Source: Candidatus Lachnocurva vaginae (GTDB lineage Bacteria > Bacillota > Clostridia > Lachnospirales > Lachnospiraceae). Taken from it: a DNA stretch of 64,000 nucleotides. The stretch is from the NCBI GenBank assembly GCA_011082265.1, contig CP049781.1:558001-622000 (forward strand). The letters run 5' to 3'. The notes below the pieces were generated by a model, which had not been told where the DNA came from, did no database searches, and was given only the letters and a program-made list of their open reading frames with translations. Below, piece after piece: positions 15,711 through 23,975 of the stretch (its first letter is position 1; each line of letters begins with the position of its first letter). The translations under genes and the position numbers were made by a program.

Positions 15711-16898
15711 ATGAATAAATTAGTTGAAATGATGGAAAAAAGGAATAAAGCATGGGAAGGAGCGAAAGCTTTTTTAGAGAGTAAGCGTGATAAAGACGGA
15801 CTAATATCTGAAGAAGACTCTAAAACTTATGATGAAATGGAAAGAAAGGTAAGAGCATATAACTTTGAAATAGAAAGATTAAAGGATATGGAAGAAATGG
15901 ATAAAAAACTTTCAAAACCTACATCTAATGCTATTGTTACAAAGCCTATGAAAATTGAGGAAAAGGAGAAAAAGATGGGAAGGGCAAGAGATGAATATAA
16001 AAATGCGATGCTTTCCGCTCTTAGATCAAACTTTAAGCGATTAGAGAATGTTTTACAGGAGGGTGTTGATGAAGATGGAGGATATCTTGTACCAGAAGAG
16101 TATGATGAACGTTTAATTGAAACATTAAAAGAAGAAAACATAATGAGAACTCTTGCCACATCTATAAAAACAAGTGGAGACCATAAAATAAATATAGCTA
16201 TGAGCGACCCTGCAGCTGCATGGATTGAGGAAGGAGGAGAGCTAAAATTTGGTGATTCTAAATTTGCACAGAAACTCCTTGATTCACATAAACTTCATGT
16301 TGCAGTAAAGATAACAGAGGAACTTTTATATGATAATGCATTTGACCTTGAAGAACATATACTTAAGTCATTTGGTATGGCACTTTCAAATGCAGAAGAA
16401 GATGCATTTTTAAATGGAGATGGAAATGGAAAACCTGTGGGAATCTTTGATAAGAAAGATGGAGGAAATTATCTAAAAGAAGTAGCAACTCTAAAGACAG
16501 ATGACTTAGTCGATTTAGTTCATGCGTTAAAGCGCCCATACAGAAAAAATGCAGTATTTATTTTAAATGATAAAACAATAGCAAGCATTCGAAAATTAAA
16601 AGATAACAATGGGGCATATATTTGGCAGCCATCATATCAGGAAAAAGAGCCTGATACTATTTTGGGATATCCTGTTTATACATCGGCTTATGCACCGGAA
16701 AATGCTATAGCGTTCGGAGATTTCTCTTATTATAACATAGGAGATAGAGGAGAGCGTTCCTTTAAAGAACTTACAGAGCTTTTTGCAGGAAACGGAATGA
16801 TAGGATTTGTAGCAAAAGAAAGAGTTGATGGAAAGCTTGTATTAAAAGAGGCGGTACAGATACTTCCAGTAAAAGCATCTTCAAACGCAGATAAATAA
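15711..16898 (+). CDS. Major capsid protein, HK97 fold
   Basis: 395 residues, ATG behind AAAAGGAGGAAAAAAT. Residues 1-110 are a charged, helical scaffold (delta) domain (EERKVRAYNFEIERLKDM-like, then KEKKMGRARDEYKNAML). The mature HK97 shell begins near VDEDGGYLVPEEYDERLIE and continues with PAAAWIEEGGELKFGDSKF, HKLHVAVKITEELLYDNAFDLEEHI and a C-terminal AFGDFSYYNIGDR. The upstream protease would remove the delta domain. Length and order are normal. Confidence 0.96.
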   Translation: MNKLVEMMEKRNKAWEGAKAFLESKRDKDGLISEEDSKTYDEMERKVRAYNFEIERLKDMEEMDKKLSKPTSNAIVTKPMKIEEKEKKMGRARDEYKNAMLSALRSNFKRLENVLQEGVDEDGGYLVPEEYDERLIETLKEENIMRTLATSIKTSGDHKINIAMSDPAAAWIEEGGELKFGDSKFAQKLLDSHKLHVAVKITEELLYDNAFDLEEHILKSFGMALSNAEEDAFLNGDGNGKPVGIFDKKDGGNYLKEVATLKTDDLVDLVHALKRPYRKNAVFILNDKTIASIRKLKDNNGAYIWQPSYQEKEPDTILGYPVYTSAYAPENAIAFGDFSYYNIGDRGERSFKELTELFAGNGMIGFVAKERVDGKLVLKEAVQILPVKASSNADK

Positions 16899-16915
16899 AA
16901 ATAAAAGGAGTGAAT

Positions 16916-17191
16916 ATGGTTGTAAGTTTGGAAGAAATGAAAAACTATCTTCGTATTGATTTTGATGATGATGATTTACTTTTAAAAAATCTAATTACAT
17001 CATCAGAAAAACTATGTATGGATGTAGCAAGAATAGATAACAAAGATGAATTTATGAAATTAGAGAGTTCTAAAATGGCGGTTATGTATGCGGTGTCATA
17101 TCAGTATGAAAATAGAGAAAACTTGGATCATAAAGCACTAACTTTATCTTTAAGGTCTATGCTTTTTGGAATACGAAGGGATAAGTTTTAA
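16916..17191 (+). CDS. Head-tail connector, gp6-like
   Basis: 91 residues. ATG 16916 is preferred over GTG 16910 because AAAAGGAG ends at 16910, leaving normal spacing. VSLEEMKNYLRIDFDDDDLLLKNLITSSEKLCMDVARID is the hallmark N-terminus of the HK97 gp6/YqbG-like connector that docks beneath the portal. It is all helical and of normal size, and its stop overlaps the next start (ATGA type). Confidence 0.88.
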   Translation: MVVSLEEMKNYLRIDFDDDDLLLKNLITSSEKLCMDVARIDNKDEFMKLESSKMAVMYAVSYQYENRENLDHKALTLSLRSMLFGIRRDKF

Positions 17192-17523
17192 TGAAAGTTA
17201 TAGATTTAAACAGCAAAATCATTATTGAAAAAAACAGTATCGTAAAGGATAAGATAGGAAACCATAAAGCAGAATGGAAAGAGTTTTATTTATGCAAAGC
17301 CAAAGCAAAAGAAAATAGCGGATACGAAAAAAATGTGGCAGGAAATGTAGTAGAAAAAACTGATATTTCATTTATCGTACGGTTCTGTAAAAAAACATCT
17401 TTAATAAATCAGACGGAATATAGAATACAGTTTAATAAAGAAATCTATAACATCGTTTTTATAGACCATATGAGTTATAAAAACAGGTATTTAAAATTTT
17501 TATGTAAGAAGGTGAAACGGTAG
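17191..17523 (+). CDS. Phage head closure protein
   Basis: 110 residues. The pattern KIIIEKNSIVKDKIGNHKAEWKEFYLCKAKAKE followed by a beta-rich SFIVRFCKKTSLINQTEYRIQFNKEIYNIVFIDHM is typical of the SPP1 gp16/HK97 gp7-like head-tail adaptor beta barrel. Position after the gp6-like connector and before the gp10-like protein matches the standard order. Start and stop overlap its neighbours by single bases. Confidence 0.85.
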   Translation: MKVIDLNSKIIIEKNSIVKDKIGNHKAEWKEFYLCKAKAKENSGYEKNVAGNVVEKTDISFIVRFCKKTSLINQTEYRIQFNKEIYNIVFIDHMSYKNRYLKFLCKKVKR

Positions 17524-17900
17524 TGGCGATAAAGATTGATAAATTAAGCGATGAAATAATGAAAGGCTTAATTGAATATAAAGATCTTGTAGCAGATGAT
17601 GTTAAATCAATCGTAAAAAAAGTCGGAAATGATACTAAAAATGAAATCAAAAACAATGCACCTAAAAGAACGGGTGCATATAAAAAGAGCTGGAGTGTAA
17701 AAATAACGAAAGAAAATTCAAATGCTCTTACCGTTACAGTTCATTCAAAAAATCGATACAGACTTACACATCTTTTGGAAAAAGGCCATGCAAAGAGAGG
17801 CGGAGGAAGAACAAAAGCAATACCACACATAGGTCCTGCAGAGGAAAAAGCAATAAAAGAGCTTTATGATGAAATAGGTAGAAAAATAGGAGGAACATAA
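17523..17900 (+). CDS. HK97 gp10-like tail/neck protein
   Basis: 125 residues. The start is GTG at 17523, after the previous stop with AGAAGGTGAAACGGTA upstream. NNAPKRTGAYKKSWSVKI, then VHSKNRYRLTHLLEKGHAKRGGGRTKAIPHIGPAEEKA, is the conserved core of the HK97-gp10_like family, a neck or tail-completion component. The conserved LLEKGH and PHI-PA motifs are intact. Confidence 0.92.
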   Translation: MAIKIDKLSDEIMKGLIEYKDLVADDVKSIVKKVGNDTKNEIKNNAPKRTGAYKKSWSVKITKENSNALTVTVHSKNRYRLTHLLEKGHAKRGGGRTKAIPHIGPAEEKAIKELYDEIGRKIGGT

Positions 17901-18247
17901 TGGATGTATCAGAAGAAAAAGAAACTATTATAGATAGGGTTTCAAAAATAATAGAAGAAATGCACATACCATTTTCATATAGTCATTTTGCAGAAGGAGA
18001 AAATGTTCCTGTGCCTTTTATATGTTACCTAATTCCATCAAGCTCAAACTTTTCTGCTGAGGGGAGTGTTTATTTAAAAATAGATGATGTCGATATCGAA
18101 TTATATACGGATTTTAAAGATATAAAAACGGAAGAAAAAGTTGAAGCTGTACTTAAAAAGTACGGCATTTTTTATGACAAAACTGAAAACTACATAGAGG
18201 AAGAGAAATTGTACTGTGTAACATTTTCTTTTTCTATAAGTGAATAG
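17900..18247 (+). CDS. Tail terminator-like protein
   Basis: 115 residues. The sequence VPVPFICYLIPSSSNFSAEGSVYLKIDDVDIELYTDFKDIKTEEKVEAVLKKYGI is typical of the small alpha/beta proteins that cap the tail tube in siphophages (SPP1 gp17 class). The assignment relies on this pattern plus its place between gp10-like and major tail genes. It is followed by AAGGAGGAAAGA for the tail-tube gene. Confidence 0.75.
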   Translation: MDVSEEKETIIDRVSKIIEEMHIPFSYSHFAEGENVPVPFICYLIPSSSNFSAEGSVYLKIDDVDIELYTDFKDIKTEEKVEAVLKKYGIFYDKTENYIEEEKLYCVTFSFSISE

Positions 18248-18264
18248 TTAAGGAGGAAAGATAT

Positions 18265-18873
18265 ATGTCAGGTAAGAAAAATAAAGTTAAATTTAATATA
18301 CGAAATGTACATTATGCCATTTTAAATAAAGCTGAAGATGGAAAGGTAACATATCAAAAGCCTGTACCAATACCAGGGGCGGTTTCCATATCACTTGATC
18401 CTAACGGAGAGCCTTCGGTTTTTTATGCAGATGGGTATGCGTTTTATACCATAAATAATAATCAGGGATATGAAGGAGACCTTGAAATTGCATTAGTTCC
18501 GGAATCATTTAGAACTGATGTATTAAAAGAAACCATGGACCAAAATAATGTGCTTTTAGAAGATGCAACTGTAGAAACAGGAAAGTTTGCACTGCTTTTC
18601 GAGTTTGACGGGGACGTTAATAAAATAAGACATGTCTTATATAATTGCTCTGCAGCCAGACCTACGATTGAGTCCGAAACAAAAGAAGATGAAATTGAAG
18701 TAAAGACGGAAACATTATCCATAACGGCAACACCGCTTGACGGCGGATATGTAAAGGCAAGAACATCGGACAGTACGAAAAAAGAAGCGTATGAGAACTG
18801 GTATAAAGAGGTGTATATGCCAAAGGCTGAAAATGAAAGTGCAGGAAGAAGTGCTATGCCAAGCGGTAAATAG
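18265..18873 (+). CDS. Major tail protein (tube)
   Basis: 202 residues, ATG behind AAGGAGGAAAGATAT. NVHYAILNKAEDGKVTYQKPVPIPGAVSISLDPNGEPSVFYADGYAFYTINNNQGYEGDLEIALVPESF is characteristic of phi13-type major tail proteins. The C-terminal part (ETLSITATPLDGGYVKARTSD) is a beta-sandwich. It polymerises into the tail tube. The gene ends 21 bases before the tail chaperone. Confidence 0.9.
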   Translation: MSGKKNKVKFNIRNVHYAILNKAEDGKVTYQKPVPIPGAVSISLDPNGEPSVFYADGYAFYTINNNQGYEGDLEIALVPESFRTDVLKETMDQNNVLLEDATVETGKFALLFEFDGDVNKIRHVLYNCSAARPTIESETKEDEIEVKTETLSITATPLDGGYVKARTSDSTKKEAYENWYKEVYMPKAENESAGRSAMPSGK

Positions 18874-18894
18874 AAATTAAAAAGGAGATAAAAA

Positions 18895-19269
18895 ATGAGT
18901 CTTATAAAAGAATTAACAATAGATGATAAGAAAGTAAAATTTAAGGCATCGGCAGCCATTCCAAGGCTTTATAGAATAAAATTCGGAAGAGATATTTATA
19001 AAGATTTAAATACACTAGAAAAATCTATGAGTAGGAAAAGCCAAGGCAAAGATATAGATGTTTTTTCTTTAGAAATGTTTGAAAATATCGCATATATAAT
19101 GGCAAAGCATGCGGATAAAACAGTGCCCAATTCTATAGATGAGTGGCTTGACTGTTTTAATGCTTTTTCAATATATGAGGTTCTTCCGGAGATTATAAAA
19201 CTTTGGGGACTTAATATAAAAACGGATGTAACTGCAAAAAAAAAGTTCGAAAAACTGAAAGACAAATGA
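18895..19269 (+). CDS. Tail assembly chaperone (gpG-like)
   Basis: 124 residues, ATG behind AAAAAGGAGATAAAAA. It starts SLIKELTIDDKKVKFKASAAIPRLYRIKFGRDIYKDL and ends in a Lys-rich tail, as in siphophage tail chaperones found between tube and tape-measure genes. A nine-A run near its 3' end (19236-19244) allows a -1 shift into the 54-codon frame that follows, giving the usual G and G-T products that coat the tape measure during assembly. Confidence 0.88.
   Translation: MSLIKELTIDDKKVKFKASAAIPRLYRIKFGRDIYKDLNTLEKSMSRKSQGKDIDVFSLEMFENIAYIMAKHADKTVPNSIDEWLDCFNAFSIYEVLPEIIKLWGLNIKTDVTAKKKFEKLKDK
19239..19245 (+). promoter_or_regulatory. Programmed -1 frameshift site
   Basis: The zero-frame codons are gcA AAA AAA AAG. 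The classic slippery heptamer A AAA AAG lies at 19239-19245, with a second (A AAA AAA) at 19236-19242. The -1 frame is open from here through 19430, bypassing the TGA at 19267. Confidence 0.8.
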
Positions 19270-19430
19270 CAACCCCACTTTTTATTTTAAGATGTACTGA
19301 ACTCGGGATAAGCATAAAAGATCTAGATTTACTAACGATAGGACTTATAAATGACATGTATACTGAAAGCCAAAATGATGAATATAAATATCGTGAAATA
19401 GCAACGCAGGACGATTTTGATAACTTTTAA
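19266..19430 (+). CDS. Tail chaperone frameshift extension (gpT-like)
   Basis: 54 codons in the -1 frame relative to the upstream chaperone. The ATG at 19266 overlaps the upstream TGA. The product (TPLFILRCTELGISIKDLDL, then TIGLINDMYTESQNDEYKY) is a typical second-half tail chaperone, a segment that normally exists only as a fusion. Without the frameshift it has no obvious ribosome site, so the functional product is probably the 18895-19430 fusion of about 178 residues. Confidence 0.75.
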   Translation: MTTPLFILRCTELGISIKDLDLLTIGLINDMYTESQNDEYKYREIATQDDFDNF

Positions 19431-19492
19431 GGAAAAGATAGGGTGATAAGTCCTTTTTTTATGCTTATTTTTACTTTGGAAAGGAGGGAAAA

Positions 19493-22054
19493 ATGGCAAG
19501 CAGAATCAAAGGTATTACCGTAGAAATCGGTGGAGATACTACAAAACTTCAAGTCGCACTTAAAGGTGTAAACGATAAAATAAGAAGTACCCAAACCAAC
19601 CTTCGTGATGTTGAAAAACTGTTAAAACTTGATCCTACAAATACTGAGCTCCTTTCACAAAAGCAAAAATTACTTTCTGATGCGGTCGGAAGTGTAAAAG
19701 AAAAACTTGAAGCTCTAAAAGGTGCTGCTGAAAGTGCGAACGATGCTCTACAAAAAGGTGATATCACAAAAAGTCAATATGATGCCCTTCAAAGGGAAAT
19801 AATAGAAACGGAGCAGGATTTAAAAAGGCTTGAAAATCAAGCAAATAAGTCAGAAACTGCACTGCAAAGAATATCTGCAAAAGGTGAACAATTAAAAAAT
19901 GTAGGAAAAGGAATGGAATCCGCAGGTAAAAAGATGATGCCCGTAACGGCTGCCATTGTCGGAATGGGAAGTGCGTCTGTTATGACCGCCGCCAATTTTG
20001 AAAGCAGTATGAGTAAGGTGCAGGCTACCATGGGCGTTACTAAAGGCTCTATGTCAAAGGTTAACGGACAGTCCGTAAATACGATGGATACTTTATCGAA
20101 TCTTGCAAAAAAGATGGGTAAAGAGACGGCTTTTTCCGCAAAGGACTGTGCTGATGCTTTAAATTATTTAGCACTTGCAGGATATGATACGGATCAGATG
20201 TGTAAGACACTTCCTACTGTTTTAAATCTTGCAACCGCAGGCAATATGGATTTGGCACAGGCATCGGATATGGTAACGGATTCCATGTCGGCTCTTTCTA
20301 TGAATACAACCGATGCAGAAAAAATGGTAGATGAAATGGCAAAGACAGCATCAAGCACTAATACATCGGTTGCACAACTTGGAGAAGGAATACTTACGAT
20401 AGGTGCAACAGCAAAATCAATAAAAGGCGGAACGGTTGAACTTAATACAGCACTTGGAATACTGGCAAATAATGGTATAAAAGGTGCTGAAGGTGGTACT
20501 CATCTTAGAAACATTATTCTATCACTGCAAAGTCCTACAGCAGAAGCTGCAAACGAACTTAAGAATTTGGGCGTTTCTGTATATGACTCACAAGGAAATA
20601 TGAGGTCACTTAATGATATATTAGGTGAACTTAATAAAGCCATGGACGGTATGACATCTGAAGATAAAAATAACATCATAAATAAAATTTTTAACAAGAC
20701 AGACCTTTCTTCTGTAAATGCTCTTTTATCCAATACGGGAGAGACATGGACTAAATTGGAAAATAAAATAGGAAATAGCGGCGGTGCTGCAAAGCAGATG
20801 GCAGAAACACAGCTTGATAACTTAAAAGGTATGACTACGATTTTAAAATCGGCACTTGAGAGTCTTGCAATTTCACTTGGCGAACTTCTTATGCCTTTTA
20901 TAAAGCAGGTAGTAACAGGAATACAAGGATTTGTGGATTGGCTTAATTCACTTGATAGAACAACACAGGGCGTTATATTAACAATTTTAGCGATTGTAGC
21001 AGCAATAGGACCTGTACTTATCACGATAGGAAAGATTATATTTTCTGTTGGGCAGATAATGACAATAGCACCTAAAATTGGAGCAGCAATAAAAGGATTA
21101 AGTGCAGCATTTAGCGTGTTTAACGCAGTACTTGCAGCAAATCCTATAATGCTTATTGTTGTGGCAATAGCAGCACTCGTTGCAGGATTTATATATTTAT
21201 GGAATACGAATAAGGGCTTTCGAGAATTTTGGATTAACCTTTGGGATGAGATAAAAAATGCTGTTACGGTATCAGTAGATTTTATTGGAGATTTTTTATC
21301 AAATGCATGGGGAACTATAAAAGATACTTTTACTACGGTGTGGAGCTTTATATCCACATTTTTTATTGGCATTTGGGACGGAATAAAAAATACAATTTCA
21401 AGTGTAGTAGAAGGTATAAAAAATGTAATATCAACGGCATTTGATTTTATAAAAAATACGATAAGTACAATAATAAATATAATTTTTACGATAGTAAGTA
21501 CAATTTTTTCAAATATTTTAAATACTGTAGGTGGGATTATAGGAAATATAAAGAATGTAATAGTAAATGGCTTTAACAGTGCATTTAACTTTATAAAGAA
21601 TATACCTGGAGAGGCACTTAAATGGGGAAGAGATATGATTATGGGAATCGTAAACGGAATAAAGAGTGCGGTTTCTTATGTTGTTGATGCAGTAAAAGGT
21701 GTAGCAAGTAAAATACGATCGTTTCTTCACTTTTCTGTACCAGATGAAGGACCTTTAAGAGACTACGAATCTTGGATGCCTGATTTTATGAAAGGATTAT
21801 CTAATGGAATAAAAGATAGCAGAGGAATGGTAAGAAAAGAAATAGAAAGACTTTCAGATGATATGACCTTAACAGGAAAGATGTTTAATTTAAATGCGGG
21901 ATTAAATGTAAGTAGTGAAAGAGTAGGAGGAGAAAATAGTAGCATAAAACTTGATCAACCAATTTTACTTGACGGTCGAATTATCACAAAGCTCGTATCT
22001 GAAATTCAGTATAAGAATGGAAAAGCATCTATAAGAAATCTTGGGATAGTATAA
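19493..22054 (+). CDS. Tail tape measure protein, TP901 type
   Basis: 853 residues, ATG behind AAAGGAGGGAAAA. Residues 1-20 (RIKGITVEIGGDTTKLQVAL) and the following coiled coil (VNDKIRSTQTNLRDVEKLL... LEALKGAAESANDAL) are standard for this family. The TP901 core runs from about residue 160 (AANFESSMSKVQATMGVT) through SALSMNTTDAEKMVDEMAKTASS and LGILANNGIKGAEGGTHLR. Two hydrophobic stretches near 495-520 and 555-575 could form the membrane channel. A low-complexity Ile/Phe/Asn-rich region follows (about 600-710), then FLHFSVPDEGPLRDYESWMPDFM. It sets tail length, about 853 residues. Confidence 0.95.
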   Translation: MASRIKGITVEIGGDTTKLQVALKGVNDKIRSTQTNLRDVEKLLKLDPTNTELLSQKQKLLSDAVGSVKEKLEALKGAAESANDALQKGDITKSQYDALQREIIETEQDLKRLENQANKSETALQRISAKGEQLKNVGKGMESAGKKMMPVTAAIVGMGSASVMTAANFESSMSKVQATMGVTKGSMSKVNGQSVNTMDTLSNLAKKMGKETAFSAKDCADALNYLALAGYDTDQMCKTLPTVLNLATAGNMDLAQASDMVTDSMSALSMNTTDAEKMVDEMAKTASSTNTSVAQLGEGILTIGATAKSIKGGTVELNTALGILANNGIKGAEGGTHLRNIILSLQSPTAEAANELKNLGVSVYDSQGNMRSLNDILGELNKAMDGMTSEDKNNIINKIFNKTDLSSVNALLSNTGETWTKLENKIGNSGGAAKQMAETQLDNLKGMTTILKSALESLAISLGELLMPFIKQVVTGIQGFVDWLNSLDRTTQGVILTILAIVAAIGPVLITIGKIIFSVGQIMTIAPKIGAAIKGLSAAFSVFNAVLAANPIMLIVVAIAALVAGFIYLWNTNKGFREFWINLWDEIKNAVTVSVDFIGDFLSNAWGTIKDTFTTVWSFISTFFIGIWDGIKNTISSVVEGIKNVISTAFDFIKNTISTIINIIFTIVSTIFSNILNTVGGIIGNIKNVIVNGFNSAFNFIKNIPGEALKWGRDMIMGIVNGIKSAVSYVVDAVKGVASKIRSFLHFSVPDEGPLRDYESWMPDFMKGLSNGIKDSRGMVRKEIERLSDDMTLTGKMFNLNAGLNVSSERVGGENSSIKLDQPILLDGRIITKLVSEIQYKNGKASIRNLGIV

Positions 22055-22069
22055 AAGTAGGAGAAATGT

Positions 22070-23974
22070 ATGTCAAAAATAATTGACGGAAAAAAATATT
22101 ATACAGTAAGGTTTTTAAACCACGCAGGAAATGACCTCTTAAAAGTTATTGATGTAGAAGAAAATGGAGATGCTACAAGACTTGCACCAAAGCCTGAAAA
22201 CGTACAGGGTATGGATTTTGTAGGTTGGAATGTAGATATAACATGTATAAAAGAAGATATAACGGTAAGGGGCGTTTATAAGAGTAAATCAGAAGGAAAA
22301 AAATATTATACAGTAAGGTTTTTAAACTACGCAGGAAATGACCTCTTAAAAGTTATTGATGTAGAAGAAAATGGAGATGCTACAAGACTTGCACCAAATC
22401 CTGAAAACATAGATGGTATGGATTTCGTAGGTTGGAATGTAGATATAACATGTATAAAAGAAGATATAACGGTAAGGGGTGTTTATAAGAGTAAATCAGA
22501 AGAAAAAAAACATTATACCGTTAAATTTCTAAAATACAAAAGTGATGATGTACTAAAAGTAGTAGAAGTACAAGAAGGAGAGGATGCTACAAGACTTGCA
22601 CCAAAGCCTGAAGATATAGAGGATATGGATTTTGTAGGCTGGAATGCAAATATAACATGTATAAAAGGCGATATAACAGTACGAGCAGTATATGAATCAA
22701 AAATAAAGTCATATATTGTTAGATTTTTAAATTATGAAGGAAATGATGTCCTTTTAATTACAGAGGTAAAAGAAGGGCAAAGTGCGATTCCTCCTACACC
22801 GGAAAGAATAAATAACAAGATTTTTATAGGATGGAGCACATCATTTTCAAATGTGAAAGAGGATAAAACGATAAAGCCTATATATAGAGATGTGCCACCT
22901 CACCCTATTGTTAAATTCTATAAAAGAAATAAGGATAATACTACAGGAAATTTTATTAAGTCATACAATTCTTCAAATGACTGTAGAATAACATCAAGGC
23001 TAAATGGAGAATGCACTATGACGTTTAAAACCCTTACACGAAAAATCGATTCTTTTGTTGATGTAAACTCTATAGCAGAACTTGACGGACTTGTTTTTTA
23101 TATAACTAATATAAAGAAGAATATTTCAAGCGGAGTTTGCTATACAGAAATGGAATTTGAGCATATATCGTACATATTAAATGATGAAAAGTATAAAGTT
23201 ACAGCTTTTGATATGACAGGAAGTGTAAGAGATATTTTATTTGTTCTACTAAAAGATACACCATTTAATGTAGGAGATGTAGATTTTCATGATGAAGTTA
23301 CATTAAAGGTAAATCAAAATGCAACAAGAAGAGCGTGTATTATGCAGCTACTTGCACTAGTAAAAGGAGAGATTGAATACTACGGATATACGATAGGAAT
23401 AAGAAAACATAAAGGGAATAGCAATGCTATTGACATAATGAAAACTGAAATTGTGAAAGACATAAGTTATTCATATAACAAAATAGAACATAGGTATAGC
23501 TATTCTATTGACCTATATAAAAAGAAAAATATAGACCTAGGTGATGAAATATTGATTGATTTTAAGCCACTTTCAGTATATAGAGAAAAGAGAATCGTAG
23601 AGATTGAATGGAATCCGTTTAATTATAATGAAGTAAGCATAACTGTGGGTGCATATATTCCGACAATAAACGATGCACTGTATTCTAAGACTACTACTGT
23701 TGAAGATATAACAACAACATCTGCTAAATATACACTTGAATTTGGTGAAATAATAGGAGAAGGTACTTTTTACTTTACGAGAAGCTATAATGACAGACCA
23801 TATTTTCACTACCAAACGAGCGATGGAAGTAAGCCTACAATAAGACTTAATAGAAAAGGAACTAGTGATTTTTCTTCATATGTTGGAGCTACTATAAGTG
23901 GAGTAAAAAGTGATACGAGTACAGTAGTTTCTTTTTATTGTACACTTCCTGTTCAAAATGGAGATTATAGATGA
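22070..23974 (+). CDS. Tail protein: four InlB-like repeats fused to a Tal-type domain
   Basis: 634 residues, ATG behind GTAGGAGAAATGT. Residues 8-275 are four tandem repeats of 66-69 residues, each with YTVRFLNYAGNDLLKV, DATRLAPKPEN and MDFVGWN-DITCIKEDITVRGVY. This is the pattern of InlB B-repeat/Flg_new beta-grasp domains seen in Gram-positive surface proteins. The remainder (from about 280) resembles the Tal/prophage endopeptidase tail domain: DCRITSRLNGECTMTFKTL, GLVFYITNIKKN, then KKNIDLGDEILIDFKPL. No separate distal-tail (Dit) gene is present between this and the tape measure. The repeats may replace or decorate it, or bind host cell wall. Repeats 1 and 2 are nearly identical in DNA, so copy number may vary. 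Confidence 0.8.
   Translation: MSKIIDGKKYYTVRFLNHAGNDLLKVIDVEENGDATRLAPKPENVQGMDFVGWNVDITCIKEDITVRGVYKSKSEGKKYYTVRFLNYAGNDLLKVIDVEENGDATRLAPNPENIDGMDFVGWNVDITCIKEDITVRGVYKSKSEEKKHYTVKFLKYKSDDVLKVVEVQEGEDATRLAPKPEDIEDMDFVGWNANITCIKGDITVRAVYESKIKSYIVRFLNYEGNDVLLITEVKEGQSAIPPTPERINNKIFIGWSTSFSNVKEDKTIKPIYRDVPPHPIVKFYKRNKDNTTGNFIKSYNSSNDCRITSRLNGECTMTFKTLTRKIDSFVDVNSIAELDGLVFYITNIKKNISSGVCYTEMEFEHISYILNDEKYKVTAFDMTGSVRDILFVLLKDTPFNVGDVDFHDEVTLKVNQNATRRACIMQLLALVKGEIEYYGYTIGIRKHKGNSNAIDIMKTEIVKDISYSYNKIEHRYSYSIDLYKKKNIDLGDEILIDFKPLSVYREKRIVEIEWNPFNYNEVSITVGAYIPTINDALYSKTTTVEDITTTSAKYTLEFGEIIGEGTFYFTRSYNDRPYFHYQTSDGSKPTIRLNRKGTSDFSSYVGATISGVKSDTSTVVSFYCTLPVQNGDYR
22091..22895 (+). repeat. Four in-frame repeats of about 207 bp in tail gene
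   Basis: Units start at about 22091, 22298, 22505 and 22703 in the tail gene. The first two differ at only a few of 207 positions; the third and fourth are more diverged. The gradient of identity points to recent duplication of unit 1/2. Confidence 0.9.
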
Positions 23975-23975
23975 T

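Noticed and set aside
20500..21372. Long minus-strand frame inside the tape measure gene
   Set aside because: It is the antisense of a well-supported gene, has no ribosome site and encodes a low-complexity product.
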